The notes: generated by a model from the letters alone, not told the origin. Numbered from the stretch's first letter, positions 1 through 9,034 are shown. The stretch is 35,587 bases of DNA from Pseudomonadota bacterium (GCA_021850135.1 JAJZRV010000013.1:1-35587), one strand, 5' to 3'. Numbers and translations are program-made.

Positions 1-1542
1 CTTCAGGCGATCCAGGTCAGTATCATCGAAAGTACGCACGATCACGGGCAAACCGGGTTCGAGTTCCCGTGCATGGCTGATGATGGCCAGCGAAACGGGC
101 GTATCGGCAAAAGTCACCACGACCGCGGCGGCACGGTGCAGCCCCGCGGCAATCAATACCTCGCGCCGCCCCGCATCCCCAAACACCACGGACTCGCCGG
201 CGGTGGCGGCGGCGCGGACGCGTTGCGGATCCATATCCAGGGCGATGACCGACAGCCCTTCCTGCTCCAGAAAACGCGACAGGTTTTGACCGCTGCGCCC
301 GTAACCACACACGATGACATGACGCTGCACCCCGTAGCTGCGCGCGGACAATTCGTGCAGCGCCAACGAACGTAGCGTCCATTCGCTTTCGCAGCAATAC
401 AACACGATGCGGTCGCTCATCATCATAATGAGCGGCGAGAGCAACATGGAAATCACCAGCGCCGCCAGAACAATCTGCAACGGTGTATCCGGCAGCAGTT
501 GCAGTCCCTCGGCCTGCGCCAGCAGGACGAACCCAAACTCCCCGGCAGGCGCAATCGCCAGCGCCGTGCGCAAGGCCACGGAATCCATGTCGCCGAAAAC
601 CCGCCCCAATCCGTAAGCAATGGCCAGCTTCAGCGCCAATAGCCCGACAAGTATGAGCAGCACCCAGGGCAGCTGCACGGCCACAACTGACACGTTGAGC
701 AGCGTGCCGATCGTGATGAAAAAAAGGCCCAGCAGGACATCCCTGAAAGGCTTGATGTAATCCTCAACCTGGTACCGGTAATCGGTTTCGGAAATCAACA
801 CGCCCGAGATGAATGCGCCCAGGGCCAGGGACAGGCCTGCGCGTTGGGTGAGCCACGCCATGGCCAGTGTCGCCAGAAGGACGTTGAGCACAAACACTTC
901 TGATGACTTTTGGCGCGCCACCCAATTGAACCACTTGCCCATCAATCTTTTTCCGAAACCCAGCAGCAGTACCAGCACCAGGGCAGCCTTGAGCGCCCCC
1001 AGCAGCAGGATATTGGCCAATGCTCCGTTGTGCTGGGCCAGTGCAGGAATCAAAATCAGCAGGGGGACCACCGCCAGATCCTGAAACAGCATGACGCCCA
1101 TGATGCGTTGGCCATGAGGCGACTTGAGTTCAAGCCGTTCCGCCAGCAAGCGCGACATGATGGCCGTCGAAGACAGGGAGAGCGCCCCGGCCAGCGCGAT
1201 ACTGCTCTGCCAATCCAGACCCGCTGCGTAGGCAAGACCAAAGCAGGCCGCCAAGGTCACGGCCATCTGGGCCCCCCCCAGACCGAAAACGGTGCGCCGC
1301 ATGGCAAACAACTGGGCAAGACTGAATTCCAGGCCCACGGTAAACATCAGAAAGATCACGCCAAATTCAGCCAGCCCGCGCGTTGCCTCATCGGGGGGAA
1401 TCAACCCCGTGGCATGGGGCCCAATCACGATCCCTGCCAGCAGGTATCCCAGCATGGCGGGAAGCCCCAGGCGCCTGAACAGCGACACCGCCAAAATGGC
1501 GGCCAGCAGCAAAATCAGGACGAGTTCGAGCGTATCGTTCAT
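1..1542 (-). CDS. CPA2 family K+/H+ antiporter, KefB-like (C-terminus cut by window edge)
   Basis: This is an inner-membrane monovalent cation:proton antiporter of the CPA2/KefB type. The ATG is at 1542-1540 and 514 codons are visible before the left edge, so the C-terminus is missing. The first ~380 residues are a run of hydrophobic helices with typical CPA2 segments (GYLLAGIVIGP near residue 35, LSSTAIMSRLL, GAFISGVLISETDYRYQ). A soluble TrkA-N nucleotide-binding domain begins near residue 408 with the dinucleotide-fold motif GYGRSGQ. KefB, KefC and YbaL share this architecture, so the exact member and its gating ligand are not decided. It diverges from kdsD across a 23-bp gap, an arrangement common in betaproteobacteria. 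No good Shine-Dalgarno stands at normal spacing (GAGGG is only 1 nt from ATG). Confidence 0.9.
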   Translation of the reverse strand, partial: MNDTLELVLILLLAAILAVSLFRRLGLPAMLGYLLAGIVIGPHATGLIPPDEATRGLAEFGVIFLMFTVGLEFSLAQLFAMRRTVFGLGGAQMAVTLAACFGLAYAAGLDWQSSIALAGALSLSSTAIMSRLLAERLELKSPHGQRIMGVMLFQDLAVVPLLILIPALAQHNGALANILLLGALKAALVLVLLLGFGKRLMGKWFNWVARQKSSEVFVLNVLLATLAMAWLTQRAGLSLALGAFISGVLISETDYRYQVEDYIKPFRDVLLGLFFITIGTLLNVSVVAVQLPWVLLILVGLLALKLAIAYGLGRVFGDMDSVALRTALAIAPAGEFGFVLLAQAEGLQLLPDTPLQIVLAALVISMLLSPLIMMMSDRIVLYCCESEWTLRSLALHELSARSYGVQRHVIVCGYGRSGQNLSRFLEQEGLSVIALDMDPQRVRAAATAGESVVFGDAGRREVLIAAGLHRAAAVVVTFADTPVSLAIISHARELEPGLPVIVRTFDDTDLDRLK

Positions 1543-1549
1543 ACCCTCA

Positions 1550-1557
1550 AGTATAAT
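1550..1557. promoter_or_regulatory. Back-to-back -10 hexamers between kef and kdsD
   Basis: TATAAT reads rightward at 1552-1557 and TATACT reads leftward at 1555-1550, so the two hexamers share four base pairs. Each lies 7-8 nt from the nearest start codon on its side (kdsD ATG 1566, kef ATG 1542), so initiation here would give nearly leaderless mRNAs. No convincing -35 hexamer is visible for either direction, so this is a candidate only. Confidence 0.35.
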
Positions 1558-1565
1558 TGCTTGCC

Positions 1566-2570
1566 ATGACCCCAGAGACTACAAATACCGCCCCCATGAA
1601 AGACGCCGTCATCCTTGATCTGGCACGCGAGGTTCTCGAGATAGAAACCGAGGCCATCGAACAGCTTGCGCAGCGTCTTGATGGCAGCTTCGTTGCCGCA
1701 CACCACCTGATGCTTTCGTGCAAGGGCCGCATCGTTGTGAGCGGCATCGGAAAATCGGGCCACATCGCCAACAAGATCGCCTCCACCCTAGCCAGCACCG
1801 GCACCCCGTCCTTTTTCATGCACCCGGCCGAAGCCGGCCACGGCGACCTGGGCATGATCGCCAGCGACGATATTCTCGTCGCCCTTTCCAATTCCGGGGA
1901 AAGCGACGAGTTGCTGGTGATCGCCCCCCTTCTGAAACGGCGCGGCACCCGCATCATCGCCATTACGGGCAATCCGCGCTCCCGGCTGGCCCGCCTTGCG
2001 GATGTGCACCTGGATGCCTCTGTCCCGCGAGAAGCCTGCCCACTCAATCTGGCGCCTACCGCCAGCACCACGACAGTGCTGGCCTTGGGCGATGCGCTAG
2101 CAGTCAGCTTGCTCAAGGCGCGCGGTTTTTCTGCAGCGGATTTTGCCAGAACGCATCCTGGCGGGGCACTCGGGAAAAAATTGCTGCTCACCGTCCAGGA
2201 CGTCATGCATCAGGGCGAGCGCGTTCCCCGCGTCTCTGCAGAGGCCACCGTGGCCCAGGCCTTGGTTGAAATGTCCGACAAAGCGCTTGGAATGACCGCT
2301 ATCGTCGACGATCAGGGCCGTTTGCAGGGAATCTTTACAGACGGGGACCTGCGTCGTGCCCTGGAAAATGGCCATACGGCTATTCATGAGGTTCTCGTGA
2401 GCCGCCTGATGACCCCCAACCCCATCGTCACCCATCCTGACAAACTGGCAGCCGAGGCCGCCGCCATCATGCAGGATCGCAAGATCTTCGGTTTGTTTGT
2501 CGTGGACGATGCACGCCGCCTGGTCGGCGCCTTCAACATGCACGACCTGCTGCGCGCCGGAATCGTCTAA
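1566..2570 (+). CDS. kdsD: D-arabinose 5-phosphate isomerase KdsD
   Basis: KdsD interconverts ribulose 5-phosphate and arabinose 5-phosphate, the first committed step to Kdo for lipopolysaccharide. The 334-residue product has an N-terminal SIS sugar-isomerase domain (GIGKSGHIANK, TGTPSFFMHP.EAGHGDLGM, SNSGES, HPGGALG). Two C-terminal CBS repeats follow, from about residue 205 (DVMHQGERVP and LMTPNPIVTHP). It ends in HDLLRAGIV, as in E. coli KdsD. The start is uncertain: ATG 1566 is chosen, but TTG 1557 and ATG 1596 are in frame and none has a clear ribosome binding site. It heads the operon kdsC-lptCAB-rpoN-hpf-ptsN-hprK-rapZ. Confidence 0.95.
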   Translation: MTPETTNTAPMKDAVILDLAREVLEIETEAIEQLAQRLDGSFVAAHHLMLSCKGRIVVSGIGKSGHIANKIASTLASTGTPSFFMHPAEAGHGDLGMIASDDILVALSNSGESDELLVIAPLLKRRGTRIIAITGNPRSRLARLADVHLDASVPREACPLNLAPTASTTTVLALGDALAVSLLKARGFSAADFARTHPGGALGKKLLLTVQDVMHQGERVPRVSAEATVAQALVEMSDKALGMTAIVDDQGRLQGIFTDGDLRRALENGHTAIHEVLVSRLMTPNPIVTHPDKLAAEAAAIMQDRKIFGLFVVDDARRLVGAFNMHDLLRAGIV

Positions 2571-2575
2571 AAGCC

Positions 2576-3115
2576 ATGCCACTGCTCACACCGGAAACCT
2601 TGTCCGCCCTGGCGCGATCCATCCGGGTCGCCATCTTCGACGTTGACGGCATCATGACAGACGGCGGCCTGACTTTTGACAGCGAGGGGCGAGAGCTCAA
2701 GACGTTCCATGTGCGGGATGGCCAGGGTCTGAAGTTGCTCCAGGAGGCCGGCATCGTGCTGGCCATCGTGACCGGCCGCAGTTCGCCCATCGTTGATGCC
2801 CGAGCGCGCGAGCTGGGCATTCGCCACGTAGTTCAGGGATCCGCGGACAAGCTGGCCTCATGTCAGGCCCTGCTGGAGCAACTCAAACTGGACTGGGCAC
2901 AGTGCGCCTACATGGGGGACGACCTGCCCGATCTACCCGTCCTCAGGCAATGCAGCCTTGCTTTGACCGTACCTGAGGCGCCAGCCCTGATCCGCGACCA
3001 TGCCCACTGGGTTTCGCCCATGGGCGGCGGAAAGGGCGCCGTGCGCTGTGCCGCCGAAATGCTTCTCGACGCCCGGGGACAATGGCAGGAAGCCACTCGA
3101 AAATGGCTAGGCTGA
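2576..3115 (+). CDS. kdsC: 3-deoxy-D-manno-octulosonate 8-phosphate phosphatase KdsC
   Basis: KdsC is a HAD-superfamily phosphatase that releases Kdo from Kdo 8-phosphate in the cytoplasm. At 179 residues it is a cap-less HAD (C0 type), as expected for KdsC, which works as a tetramer. The nucleophile motif DVDGIMTDG spans residues 22-30, with D22 the nucleophile and D24 the acid/base. TGRSSP is motif II, and MGDDLPDLPVL is the Mg-binding motif. It starts 5 bp after kdsD and its 3' end overlaps lptC, consistent with translational coupling of Kdo synthesis to LPS export genes. Confidence 0.95.
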   Translation: MPLLTPETLSALARSIRVAIFDVDGIMTDGGLTFDSEGRELKTFHVRDGQGLKLLQEAGIVLAIVTGRSSPIVDARARELGIRHVVQGSADKLASCQALLEQLKLDWAQCAYMGDDLPDLPVLRQCSLALTVPEAPALIRDHAHWVSPMGGGKGAVRCAAEMLLDARGQWQEATRKWLG

Positions 3116-3690
3116 GCCACAACCTCGAGGCCTGGACCCCGGTCGCCGTAGTGCTGCTGCTGGCCATGGTCAGCGCCTGGTTGTGGCGCGTGGTCGAGAG
3201 CAACGCCTTGCCGGAAGGTCGCGCGCTGAGCCACGACCCCGACCTGATCATGGAGCGCTTTGCCGCGCGCCAGCTGGGCGACAACGGCCAGATTCACTAC
3301 ACGCTCAATGCGCGGAAGATGGTACATTACCCGGACGACGACACCTCTCATTTTGATGAAGTGGTGTTTACCTCGCTGGAACCTGATGCGCCAGCCATGA
3401 CCGTGCGCTCCGAAAAGGCGGTGCGTGCGGGACGGAAGGACGAGGTGGTCTTTACTGGAAATGTCATCGTTACACGTGAACCGACGCGGGACCAGCCGTT
3501 GACCGTCGTCAGAACCTCCACGCTCAAAGTCTTTCCCCAACGCGGCATCGGAGAAACAGATCAACCCGTGGTCGTGAACTACGGAAAGAACACCCTGACC
3601 GCGCTTAGCATGGTCATCAACAACAAAACCAGAATAGCCGAATTCACCCGTGCAAAAGTCACCTATCTGCCGCCGCCGCATCGCCCTTGA
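3103..3690 (+). CDS. lptC: LPS export protein LptC
   Basis: LptC is the bitopic inner-membrane subunit of the Lpt bridge. It receives LPS from LptB2FG and hands it to LptA. The ~195-residue product has one N-terminal transmembrane segment (about WTPVAVVLLLAMVSAWLW, residues 10-27) and then a periplasmic LptC/OstA-like beta domain. The family match is recognisable but sequence conservation is low, and the call leans on position between kdsC and lptA. The ATG at 3103 is favoured because AGGA lies 12 nt upstream. An in-frame ATG at 3082 adds seven residues. The gene overlaps kdsC by 13 nt and lptA by 41 nt. Confidence 0.88.
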   Translation: MARLSHNLEAWTPVAVVLLLAMVSAWLWRVVESNALPEGRALSHDPDLIMERFAARQLGDNGQIHYTLNARKMVHYPDDDTSHFDEVVFTSLEPDAPAMTVRSEKAVRAGRKDEVVFTGNVIVTREPTRDQPLTVVRTSTLKVFPQRGIGETDQPVVVNYGKNTLTALSMVINNKTRIAEFTRAKVTYLPPPHRP

Positions 3691-4246
3691 GGCTGTCCTG
3701 TTGCTGTTGTTCTGCAGCCTGCCCGTTCATGCCGAGCGCGCCGACAGGGACAAGCCGGTCAACATCGAGGCCGACAAGATGACTGCCGACGATAACAAAA
3801 AAACGACTCACTTCGAGGGTCGCGTGGTCCTCACGCAAGGCACCATCCGCCTCACAGCAGACGACATGACTGTGCGGGAAGACCCTGACGGATTCAAGTA
3901 CGCCACGGCTTATGGCAACCCTGTCACATTCAGGCAAAAGCGCGAAGGCGTGAACGAGTGGGTGGACGGCATGGCGCAACACGTCGAGTACAACGGCAAA
4001 CTCGACCGCATCGAATTATTCGACAAGGCCGTCGTCCACCGCGACAAGGATGAAATCCGGGGAAATTACCTGTCATACGACACCAAGACGGAATTTCTCC
4101 AGGCACGCGGCGCCGGCAGCACTGATGGCGGTCAGGCCAGTCCCAACGGACGCGTTCATGTCACCCTGCAACCCAAGGGCGACAAGACGAAGCCTGCCGC
4201 GACGACGCCCTCACAACCGAAACGCAATATGGAAGTCGCCCCATGA
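3650..4246 (+). CDS. lptA: LPS periplasmic bridge protein LptA
   Basis: LptA is the periplasmic protein that oligomerises into the beta-jellyroll bridge carrying LPS to the outer membrane. The 198-residue product begins at a GTG. It has a signal peptide with a basic n-region (CRRR), a hydrophobic core ([11 protein letters not shown]) and a likely cleavage after VHA at residue 28. The OstA/LptA repeats follow (INIEADKM-like segment, [13 protein letters not shown]). The C-terminal ~35 residues are hydrophilic and proline/lysine rich. It overlaps the end of lptC by 41 nt and shares an ATGA start/stop overlap with lptB. Confidence 0.92.
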   Translation: MQKSPICRRRIALEAVLLLLFCSLPVHAERADRDKPVNIEADKMTADDNKKTTHFEGRVVLTQGTIRLTADDMTVREDPDGFKYATAYGNPVTFRQKREGVNEWVDGMAQHVEYNGKLDRIELFDKAVVHRDKDEIRGNYLSYDTKTEFLQARGAGSTDGGQASPNGRVHVTLQPKGDKTKPAATTPSQPKRNMEVAP

Positions 4247-4965
4247 GCCTGCTGCGCGCTGAGCATCTGGTTAAGCGCTACCGTTCCAGAATCGTCGTCA
4301 AGGATGTCTCGCTTTCCGTGGAAAATGGCGAGGTGGTCGGGCTGCTGGGCCCCAACGGCGCCGGGAAAACCACCTGCTTCTACATGATCGTCGGTTTGAT
4401 CCCGCTGGACGGCGGCGACATCTTCCTGGATTCGACACGGCTCAGCCTGTTGCCCATCCATCGCAGATCTCAGCTTGGACTATCCTATCTGCCTCAGGAA
4501 GCCTCCATTTTCAGGCGCATGACCGTGGCAGAGAATGTCCGCTCGATCCTGGAGCTGCGCGGCCTTTCCGAACAGGAATGCGCCCAGGAACTGGATGAGC
4601 TGCTCGACGAACTCCACATTGCCCACCTGCGCAACAACCCGGCCATCAGCCTTTCCGGGGGTGAGCGTCGTCGCGTTGAAATCGCCCGCGCCCTGGCAAC
4701 CAAACCGCGCTTCATCCTGCTGGATGAGCCCTTCGCCGGCGTCGATCCCATCGCGGTCATGGACATCCAGCAAATCATTCGTTTTCTCAAGCAACGCGGC
4801 ATCGGCGTACTGATCACCGACCATAATGTGCGTGAAACGCTCGGCATCTGCGATCGTGCCTACATTATCAACCAGGGCTCCGTCCTGGCCGCTGGCCACC
4901 CCGATGAAATCATCTATAATGAGAGCGTGAGGAAGGTGTATCTGGGTGAACATTTCAAGCTTTGA
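4243..4965 (+). CDS. lptB: LPS export ABC transporter ATPase LptB
   Basis: LptB is the cytoplasmic ATPase that powers LPS extraction by LptFG. The 240-residue product has all ABC motifs: Walker [10 protein letters not shown] at residues 36-44, the Q-loop in LPQEASIFR, signature LSGGE from 137, and Walker [14 protein letters not shown] from 157. The H-loop is TDHNVRETL. The segment [18 protein letters not shown] is typical of LptB. Its start overlaps the lptA stop (ATGA). lptF and lptG are not in this window; in other proteobacteria they also lie elsewhere. Confidence 0.97.
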   Translation: MSLLRAEHLVKRYRSRIVVKDVSLSVENGEVVGLLGPNGAGKTTCFYMIVGLIPLDGGDIFLDSTRLSLLPIHRRSQLGLSYLPQEASIFRRMTVAENVRSILELRGLSEQECAQELDELLDELHIAHLRNNPAISLSGGERRRVEIARALATKPRFILLDEPFAGVDPIAVMDIQQIIRFLKQRGIGVLITDHNVRETLGICDRAYIINQGSVLAAGHPDEIIYNESVRKVYLGEHFKL

Positions 4966-4968
4966 GCC

Positions 4969-6384
4969 ATGAAGGTCAACCTACAGCTCAAACATTCGCA
5001 GCATCTGGCGTTAACACCGCAACTGCAGCAGTCCATCCGTTTGCTGCAGCTTTCCACAATGGAGCTCGATCAGGAACTGGAAAAATTCCTGATGCAAAAC
5101 CCGCTGCTCGAACGCGAAGATCCGGACGCAGAACCCCAGACCTTCCCGTCCTTGCAAGAAGCATCCCACGACAGAATGGACAGTGGCGAGGCGGAATCTT
5201 CGGGTGACTGGGAGCCGTCCGAGGCCTGGAGTCCCGATGAATTTCTGGGAGGCACCTGGCACGATCACGAGGACGAGCCCGAGTCACCGCAACAGGCCGG
5301 CAATTTCCTCACGCTCATGGACCATCTGTCCGCCCAGCTGCGTCTCATGCCGCTCAACGAGCGTGACCATCAGTTGATGTCGCTGCTTCTGGCCAATCTG
5401 GACGAATCCGGGTACTTGCCCCTGACCGTGGAGGAAATGCTGGCAACCTGCCCCGAATCGCTGGCCGTCGAACCGGAAGAGATCCAGGTCGCGCTGCGCC
5501 TGTTGCAATCTCTGGATCCTGCCGGGGTAGGAGCGCACGATCTGTCCGAGTGTCTTGCACTGCAATTGCAGGCGCTGCCAGAATCCATGGAAGGACGGGC
5601 TGCAGCACTGTCCATCGTCAGGCATCACCTGCCTTTGCTGGCGGCACGCGATGTCCCCCGCCTCAAAAAGGCATTGGGAATCGGCGACGAAACCCTGCGT
5701 CAGGCGCGCCAACTGATCACCCGACTGAATCCCAAACCCGGATCCGCCTTCGTGCAGAGTGAGACCCGTTACGTCGCACCGGATGTCATCGTCAAAAGGG
5801 TCAAAGGAAAATGGCGCGTCACGCTCAACCGGGAGGCCATGCCCCGATTGCGCATCAATGCCCTGTACGCCAATCTCATGAAAAGCGGACGCGATCCCGG
5901 TGGTCAGCTGTCAAGCCAGCTACAGGAAGCCCGATGGTTGATCAAAAATGTCCAGCAACGGTTCGATACCATCCTGCGTGTCTCCGAAGCCATCGTCGAA
6001 CGTCAGCAAAATTTTCTTGAACACGGCGAAGTCGCCATGAGACCTCTTGTTCTGAGGGAAATTGCTGATATTCTTGGACTTCACGAATCCACGATATCCA
6101 GGGTCACGACGCAAAAGTACATGCTGACTCCGCGCGGGCTTTTCGAATTGAAATATTTTTTCAGCAGCCATGTGGGGACGGAAGCCGGAGGGGCCGCTTC
6201 CTCCACCGCAATCAGGGCGCTCATCAAGCAGTTGATCAGCGCCGAGGATCGCAGAAACCCGCTGTCTGACCATCGGATTTCGGATATTCTGGCCCACCAG
6301 GGCCTTGTAGTGGCACGTCGCACCGTGGCCAAATATCGTGAAGCGTTGCAAATCCACCCGGCCAGCCAACGTAAAGCGCTGTAG
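4969..6384 (+). CDS. rpoN: RNA polymerase sigma-54 factor RpoN
   Basis: RpoN recognises -24/-12 promoters and needs AAA+ activators. The 471-residue product has the glutamine/leucine-rich region I (LALTPQLQQSIRLLQLS), which binds activators. An acidic region II follows (about residues 50-110, many D/E). Then come the core-binding domain, a helix-turn-helix (LGLHESTISRVTTQKY) and the C-terminal RpoN box ARRTVAKYRE at about residues 449-458. All key parts are intact. It sits 3 bp after lptB and before hpf and ptsN, the classic proteobacterial order. Confidence 0.98.
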   Translation: MKVNLQLKHSQHLALTPQLQQSIRLLQLSTMELDQELEKFLMQNPLLEREDPDAEPQTFPSLQEASHDRMDSGEAESSGDWEPSEAWSPDEFLGGTWHDHEDEPESPQQAGNFLTLMDHLSAQLRLMPLNERDHQLMSLLLANLDESGYLPLTVEEMLATCPESLAVEPEEIQVALRLLQSLDPAGVGAHDLSECLALQLQALPESMEGRAAALSIVRHHLPLLAARDVPRLKKALGIGDETLRQARQLITRLNPKPGSAFVQSETRYVAPDVIVKRVKGKWRVTLNREAMPRLRINALYANLMKSGRDPGGQLSSQLQEARWLIKNVQQRFDTILRVSEAIVERQQNFLEHGEVAMRPLVLREIADILGLHESTISRVTTQKYMLTPRGLFELKYFFSSHVGTEAGGAASSTAIRALIKQLISAEDRRNPLSDHRISDILAHQGLVVARRTVAKYREALQIHPASQRKAL

Positions 6385-6404
6385 TTTATTTGAGGGAGCT
6401 CAAA

Positions 6405-6728
6405 ATGAATGTCACAGTCACAGGACAGCACATCGAAATCACCCCGGCGATCCGGGACTATGTCGTGGACAAACTGGAACGGGTCAAACGCCATTTTGAC
6501 AGCCCCATGGATGTCAGCGTGATTCTCACGGTGGAGAAACTCAACCAGCACGTGGAGGCCAATGTGCACGTCAATGGTCGCGATCTGTTCGTCGAGACCA
6601 CGAACCCTGACATGTACGTCGCCATTGACGAACTGGTCCGCATGCTTGACCGCCAGATCATCCGTCACAAGGAAAAGCAGCACGACCAGCGCAATGGGCA
6701 GCCTATCAAACACCTGGCTGCTGACTGA
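6405..6728 (+). CDS. hpf: Ribosome hibernation promoting factor, short form
   Basis: HPF binds the 30S decoding centre and promotes 100S dimers in stationary phase. The 107-residue product matches the short HPF/YfiA family in length, with MNVTVTGQHIEITPAIRDYV at the N-terminus and the basic segment RQIIRHKEKQHDQ near the end. The ATG at 6405 is preceded by a good ribosome binding site, GAGGGAG at 6392-6398, 6 nt away. It lies 20 bp after rpoN, as in most rpoN operons. Confidence 0.95.
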   Translation: MNVTVTGQHIEITPAIRDYVVDKLERVKRHFDSPMDVSVILTVEKLNQHVEANVHVNGRDLFVETTNPDMYVAIDELVRMLDRQIIRHKEKQHDQRNGQPIKHLAAD

Positions 6729-6743
6729 TTTCCCCTGCGAACC

Positions 6744-7229
6744 ATGATTTCCATTCAACAGCTGCTTGATCCAGGCCACGTCCTTCTGGACCTGGACGTC
6801 ACCAGCAAAAAACGTTTGTTTGAACAGATCGGGATTCTGTTCGAGAACCACCATCAGATTTCCCGCAGCCAGGTTTTTGACGCCTTGTTCAATCGCGAGA
6901 AACTGGGGTCCACGGGACTGGGCCATGGCTTTGCCCTGCCCCATGGGCGACTGAAGGGACTGCGGGACACGCTCTGCGCGTTCATCAGGATTTCAGGCGA
7001 CATTCCTTTCGATTCTCCGGACGGACAAAACGTCAAAATGGCATTCGCCCTTCTGGTGCCCGAACACGCCAATGAACAGCATCTGAAACTGCTGGGAGAA
7101 ATCGCAGAAATGTTCAATGACCCCGAATTACGTCAAGCGCTGTTAGCGGCAGTCGATGCGTCGCAGGCCTGGCACATTCTGAACGAATGGACTCCAAATG
7201 CCCGACGTCAGCGTTCAGCGGCTGTTTAA
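6744..7229 (+). CDS. ptsN: Nitrogen PTS EIIA component PtsN
   Basis: PtsN (EIIA-Ntr) is the terminal phosphoacceptor of the regulatory nitrogen PTS. It carries no sugar, but controls partner proteins such as potassium transporters and kinases through its phosphorylation state. The 161-residue product has the fructose/mannitol EIIA fold. The phosphorylated histidine is H67 in GFALPHGR, and a conserved ALLVPE segment follows. It starts 15 bp after hpf and overlaps hprK by 32 nt. The nearby Kef-type antiporter is a plausible functional neighbour, but that is inference. Confidence 0.95.
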   Translation: MISIQQLLDPGHVLLDLDVTSKKRLFEQIGILFENHHQISRSQVFDALFNREKLGSTGLGHGFALPHGRLKGLRDTLCAFIRISGDIPFDSPDGQNVKMAFALLVPEHANEQHLKLLGEIAEMFNDPELRQALLAAVDASQAWHILNEWTPNARRQRSAAV

Positions 7230-8166
7230 CGAAAACCGCGAGAAACTCAATCTCGTCTGGTTGGCGGGACGCCATGGTTGCCAGAGAACGGCGCCGGTGG
7301 GGAGTCTTACGGACCCTCGCGCCGGCCTCATCGCGCACCTCAATCTGACCCACCCCCATCGGTTCCAGGTGCTCGGGCACATGGAAATCACTTACCTGCT
7401 TGGACTGGATGGCATCGCGCTGCAACGCGCCTTCGACAATATTTTTTCTGAAGACCTGGCCACGATCATCATCGCGGACGGCGGACTGCTCCCGGAAGCG
7501 TTGGGGGCAGCAGCCGATGCGCACGGAGTTCCGGTGATCGGCTCTCCCGTTCCAAGCGCCACGGTCATCAACCTGTTGCGGCACTACCTCAGCCAGGAAC
7601 TGGCCGAGGAAATTACGCTGCACGGCGTGTTCATGGTCATTCTGGAGGTAGGCGTCCTGATCACGGGAGACTCCGCCGTCGGAAAGAGCGAACTGGCGCT
7701 GGAACTGATTACGCGCGGTCATGGGCTGGTGGCTGACGATGTCGTGGAGCTCTACCGAATCGGTCCCGAAACACTGCAGGGCCGGTGCCCGCCACTGCTG
7801 CGCGATTTTCTGGAAGTGCGCGGGTTGGGGCTGATCAACATACGCTCGATTTTTGGCGAGACGGCCGTGCGTCCCCGCAAAAACCTGAAGCTGATCGTGC
7901 ACCTGGAGCGTCCTCCAGGTGGCGACTTGTCCGCCCTGGACCGATTGCCCGGCAATCTCAAGACCCAGAACATTCTGGGCCTTGAAGTACCACGCGTCGT
8001 GCTGCCCGTTGCCATCGGACGCAACCTGGCGGTGCTGGTTGAGGCAGCCACGCGCAATTTCATCCTTTCGCAGCGCGGCATTGACAGCACCGAGCAGTTT
8101 GTCCGACGTCAGGCAGAATACATGGCCGAGGAGCAGCTCCTGCCCGACTCGGAACCTCATGACTGA
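7198..8166 (+). CDS. hprK: HPr kinase/phosphorylase
   Basis: HprK phosphorylates and dephosphorylates a serine of the PTS carrier HPr. The 322-residue product has the N-terminal MurF-like domain (to ~130) and a C-terminal kinase domain with P-loop GDSAVGKS at residues 157-164. The family signature VRGLGLINIRSIFG follows. In proteobacteria it is usually linked to ptsN and rapZ, as here. Its start lies inside ptsN and its end overlaps rapZ by 8 nt. HPr and EI genes, which often follow rapZ in betaproteobacteria, are absent from this window. Confidence 0.96.
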   Translation: MPDVSVQRLFNENREKLNLVWLAGRHGCQRTAPVGSLTDPRAGLIAHLNLTHPHRFQVLGHMEITYLLGLDGIALQRAFDNIFSEDLATIIIADGGLLPEALGAAADAHGVPVIGSPVPSATVINLLRHYLSQELAEEITLHGVFMVILEVGVLITGDSAVGKSELALELITRGHGLVADDVVELYRIGPETLQGRCPPLLRDFLEVRGLGLINIRSIFGETAVRPRKNLKLIVHLERPPGGDLSALDRLPGNLKTQNILGLEVPRVVLPVAIGRNLAVLVEAATRNFILSQRGIDSTEQFVRRQAEYMAEEQLLPDSEPHD

Positions 8167-9034
8167 CACGGCAACCTCGCCCGTAACGACGGCGCCCCAG
8201 ATCGTCCTGATCAGCGGCCTTTCAGGATCTGGAAAATCCGTGGCATTACGTGTTCTCGAGGACGCGGGCTATTTTGCGATGGACAATCTGCCGCTCGCTT
8301 TTGTAACCGTGGTCATCGAGGGACTGGTGGAACGCGGCGAACACCGCATTGCCCTGACCCTCGACGCCAGGGGAGGGGAAGCGGTCAAACGTCTTCCTGA
8401 CACCCTGGCTTCCCTGCGCGAGGAAGGACTGGACGTACGCTTGTTGTTTCTGGATGCCAGCGAACAGGAGCTTGTCCGGCGCTTTTCCGAAACCCGACGA
8501 CCTCACCCCCTTGCCAATGGGCAACTTTCCATCGCCGAATGCATCCGCGCCGAACGCACCCTGCTGGAAGCCGCGGCGGGGATTGCGCGTCGCATTGACA
8601 CGACCAACGTCTCACCCAACACCCTACGTGCGTGGGTCCGCGATTTTGTCCAGCTGGACCCATCGCGATTGACTCTGTTTTTTGAATCCTTTGGCTTCAA
8701 ACACGGCATCCCGCTGGATGCGGATTTCGTATTTGATGTCCGGTGCATTCCCAACCCCTTCTACGACCCGAGGCTCCGTCCACTCAGCGGCAAGGACCCT
8801 GAAATCATTCGTTTTCTCGAAAGCATTCCCATGACCCAGCGCATGTTCGAAGACATCTATCAGTTTGTCAGCCGCTGGGCGCCTGATTTCATCCGTGATA
8901 ACCGGACCGCACTGACCGTGGCCATTGGCTGTACCGGTGGGCAACATCGTTCAGTCTATCTGGCCGAATCACTGGCCCATGCGCTCCAGGCCAAGCACGC
9001 CGTCCGGGTCATTCACCGCGAGTTGGTCGAGTAG
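8159..9034 (+). CDS. rapZ: RapZ, RNA-binding nucleotide-binding adaptor
   Basis: RapZ is a P-loop protein. In E. coli it binds the sRNA GlmZ and directs its cleavage by RNase E, tuning glucosamine 6-phosphate synthesis. Whether that circuit exists here is unknown. The 291-residue product has Walker A GLSGSGKS at residues 20-27, a Walker B-like RLLFLDAS segment, and the conserved C-terminal RNA-binding domain with CTGGQHRSVYLAE. The ATG overlaps the hprK end by 8 nt. The last 66 nt overlap the 3' end of the convergent mutY. Confidence 0.95.
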   Translation: MTDTATSPVTTAPQIVLISGLSGSGKSVALRVLEDAGYFAMDNLPLAFVTVVIEGLVERGEHRIALTLDARGGEAVKRLPDTLASLREEGLDVRLLFLDASEQELVRRFSETRRPHPLANGQLSIAECIRAERTLLEAAAGIARRIDTTNVSPNTLRAWVRDFVQLDPSRLTLFFESFGFKHGIPLDADFVFDVRCIPNPFYDPRLRPLSGKDPEIIRFLESIPMTQRMFEDIYQFVSRWAPDFIRDNRTALTVAIGCTGGQHRSVYLAESLAHALQAKHAVRVIHRELVE

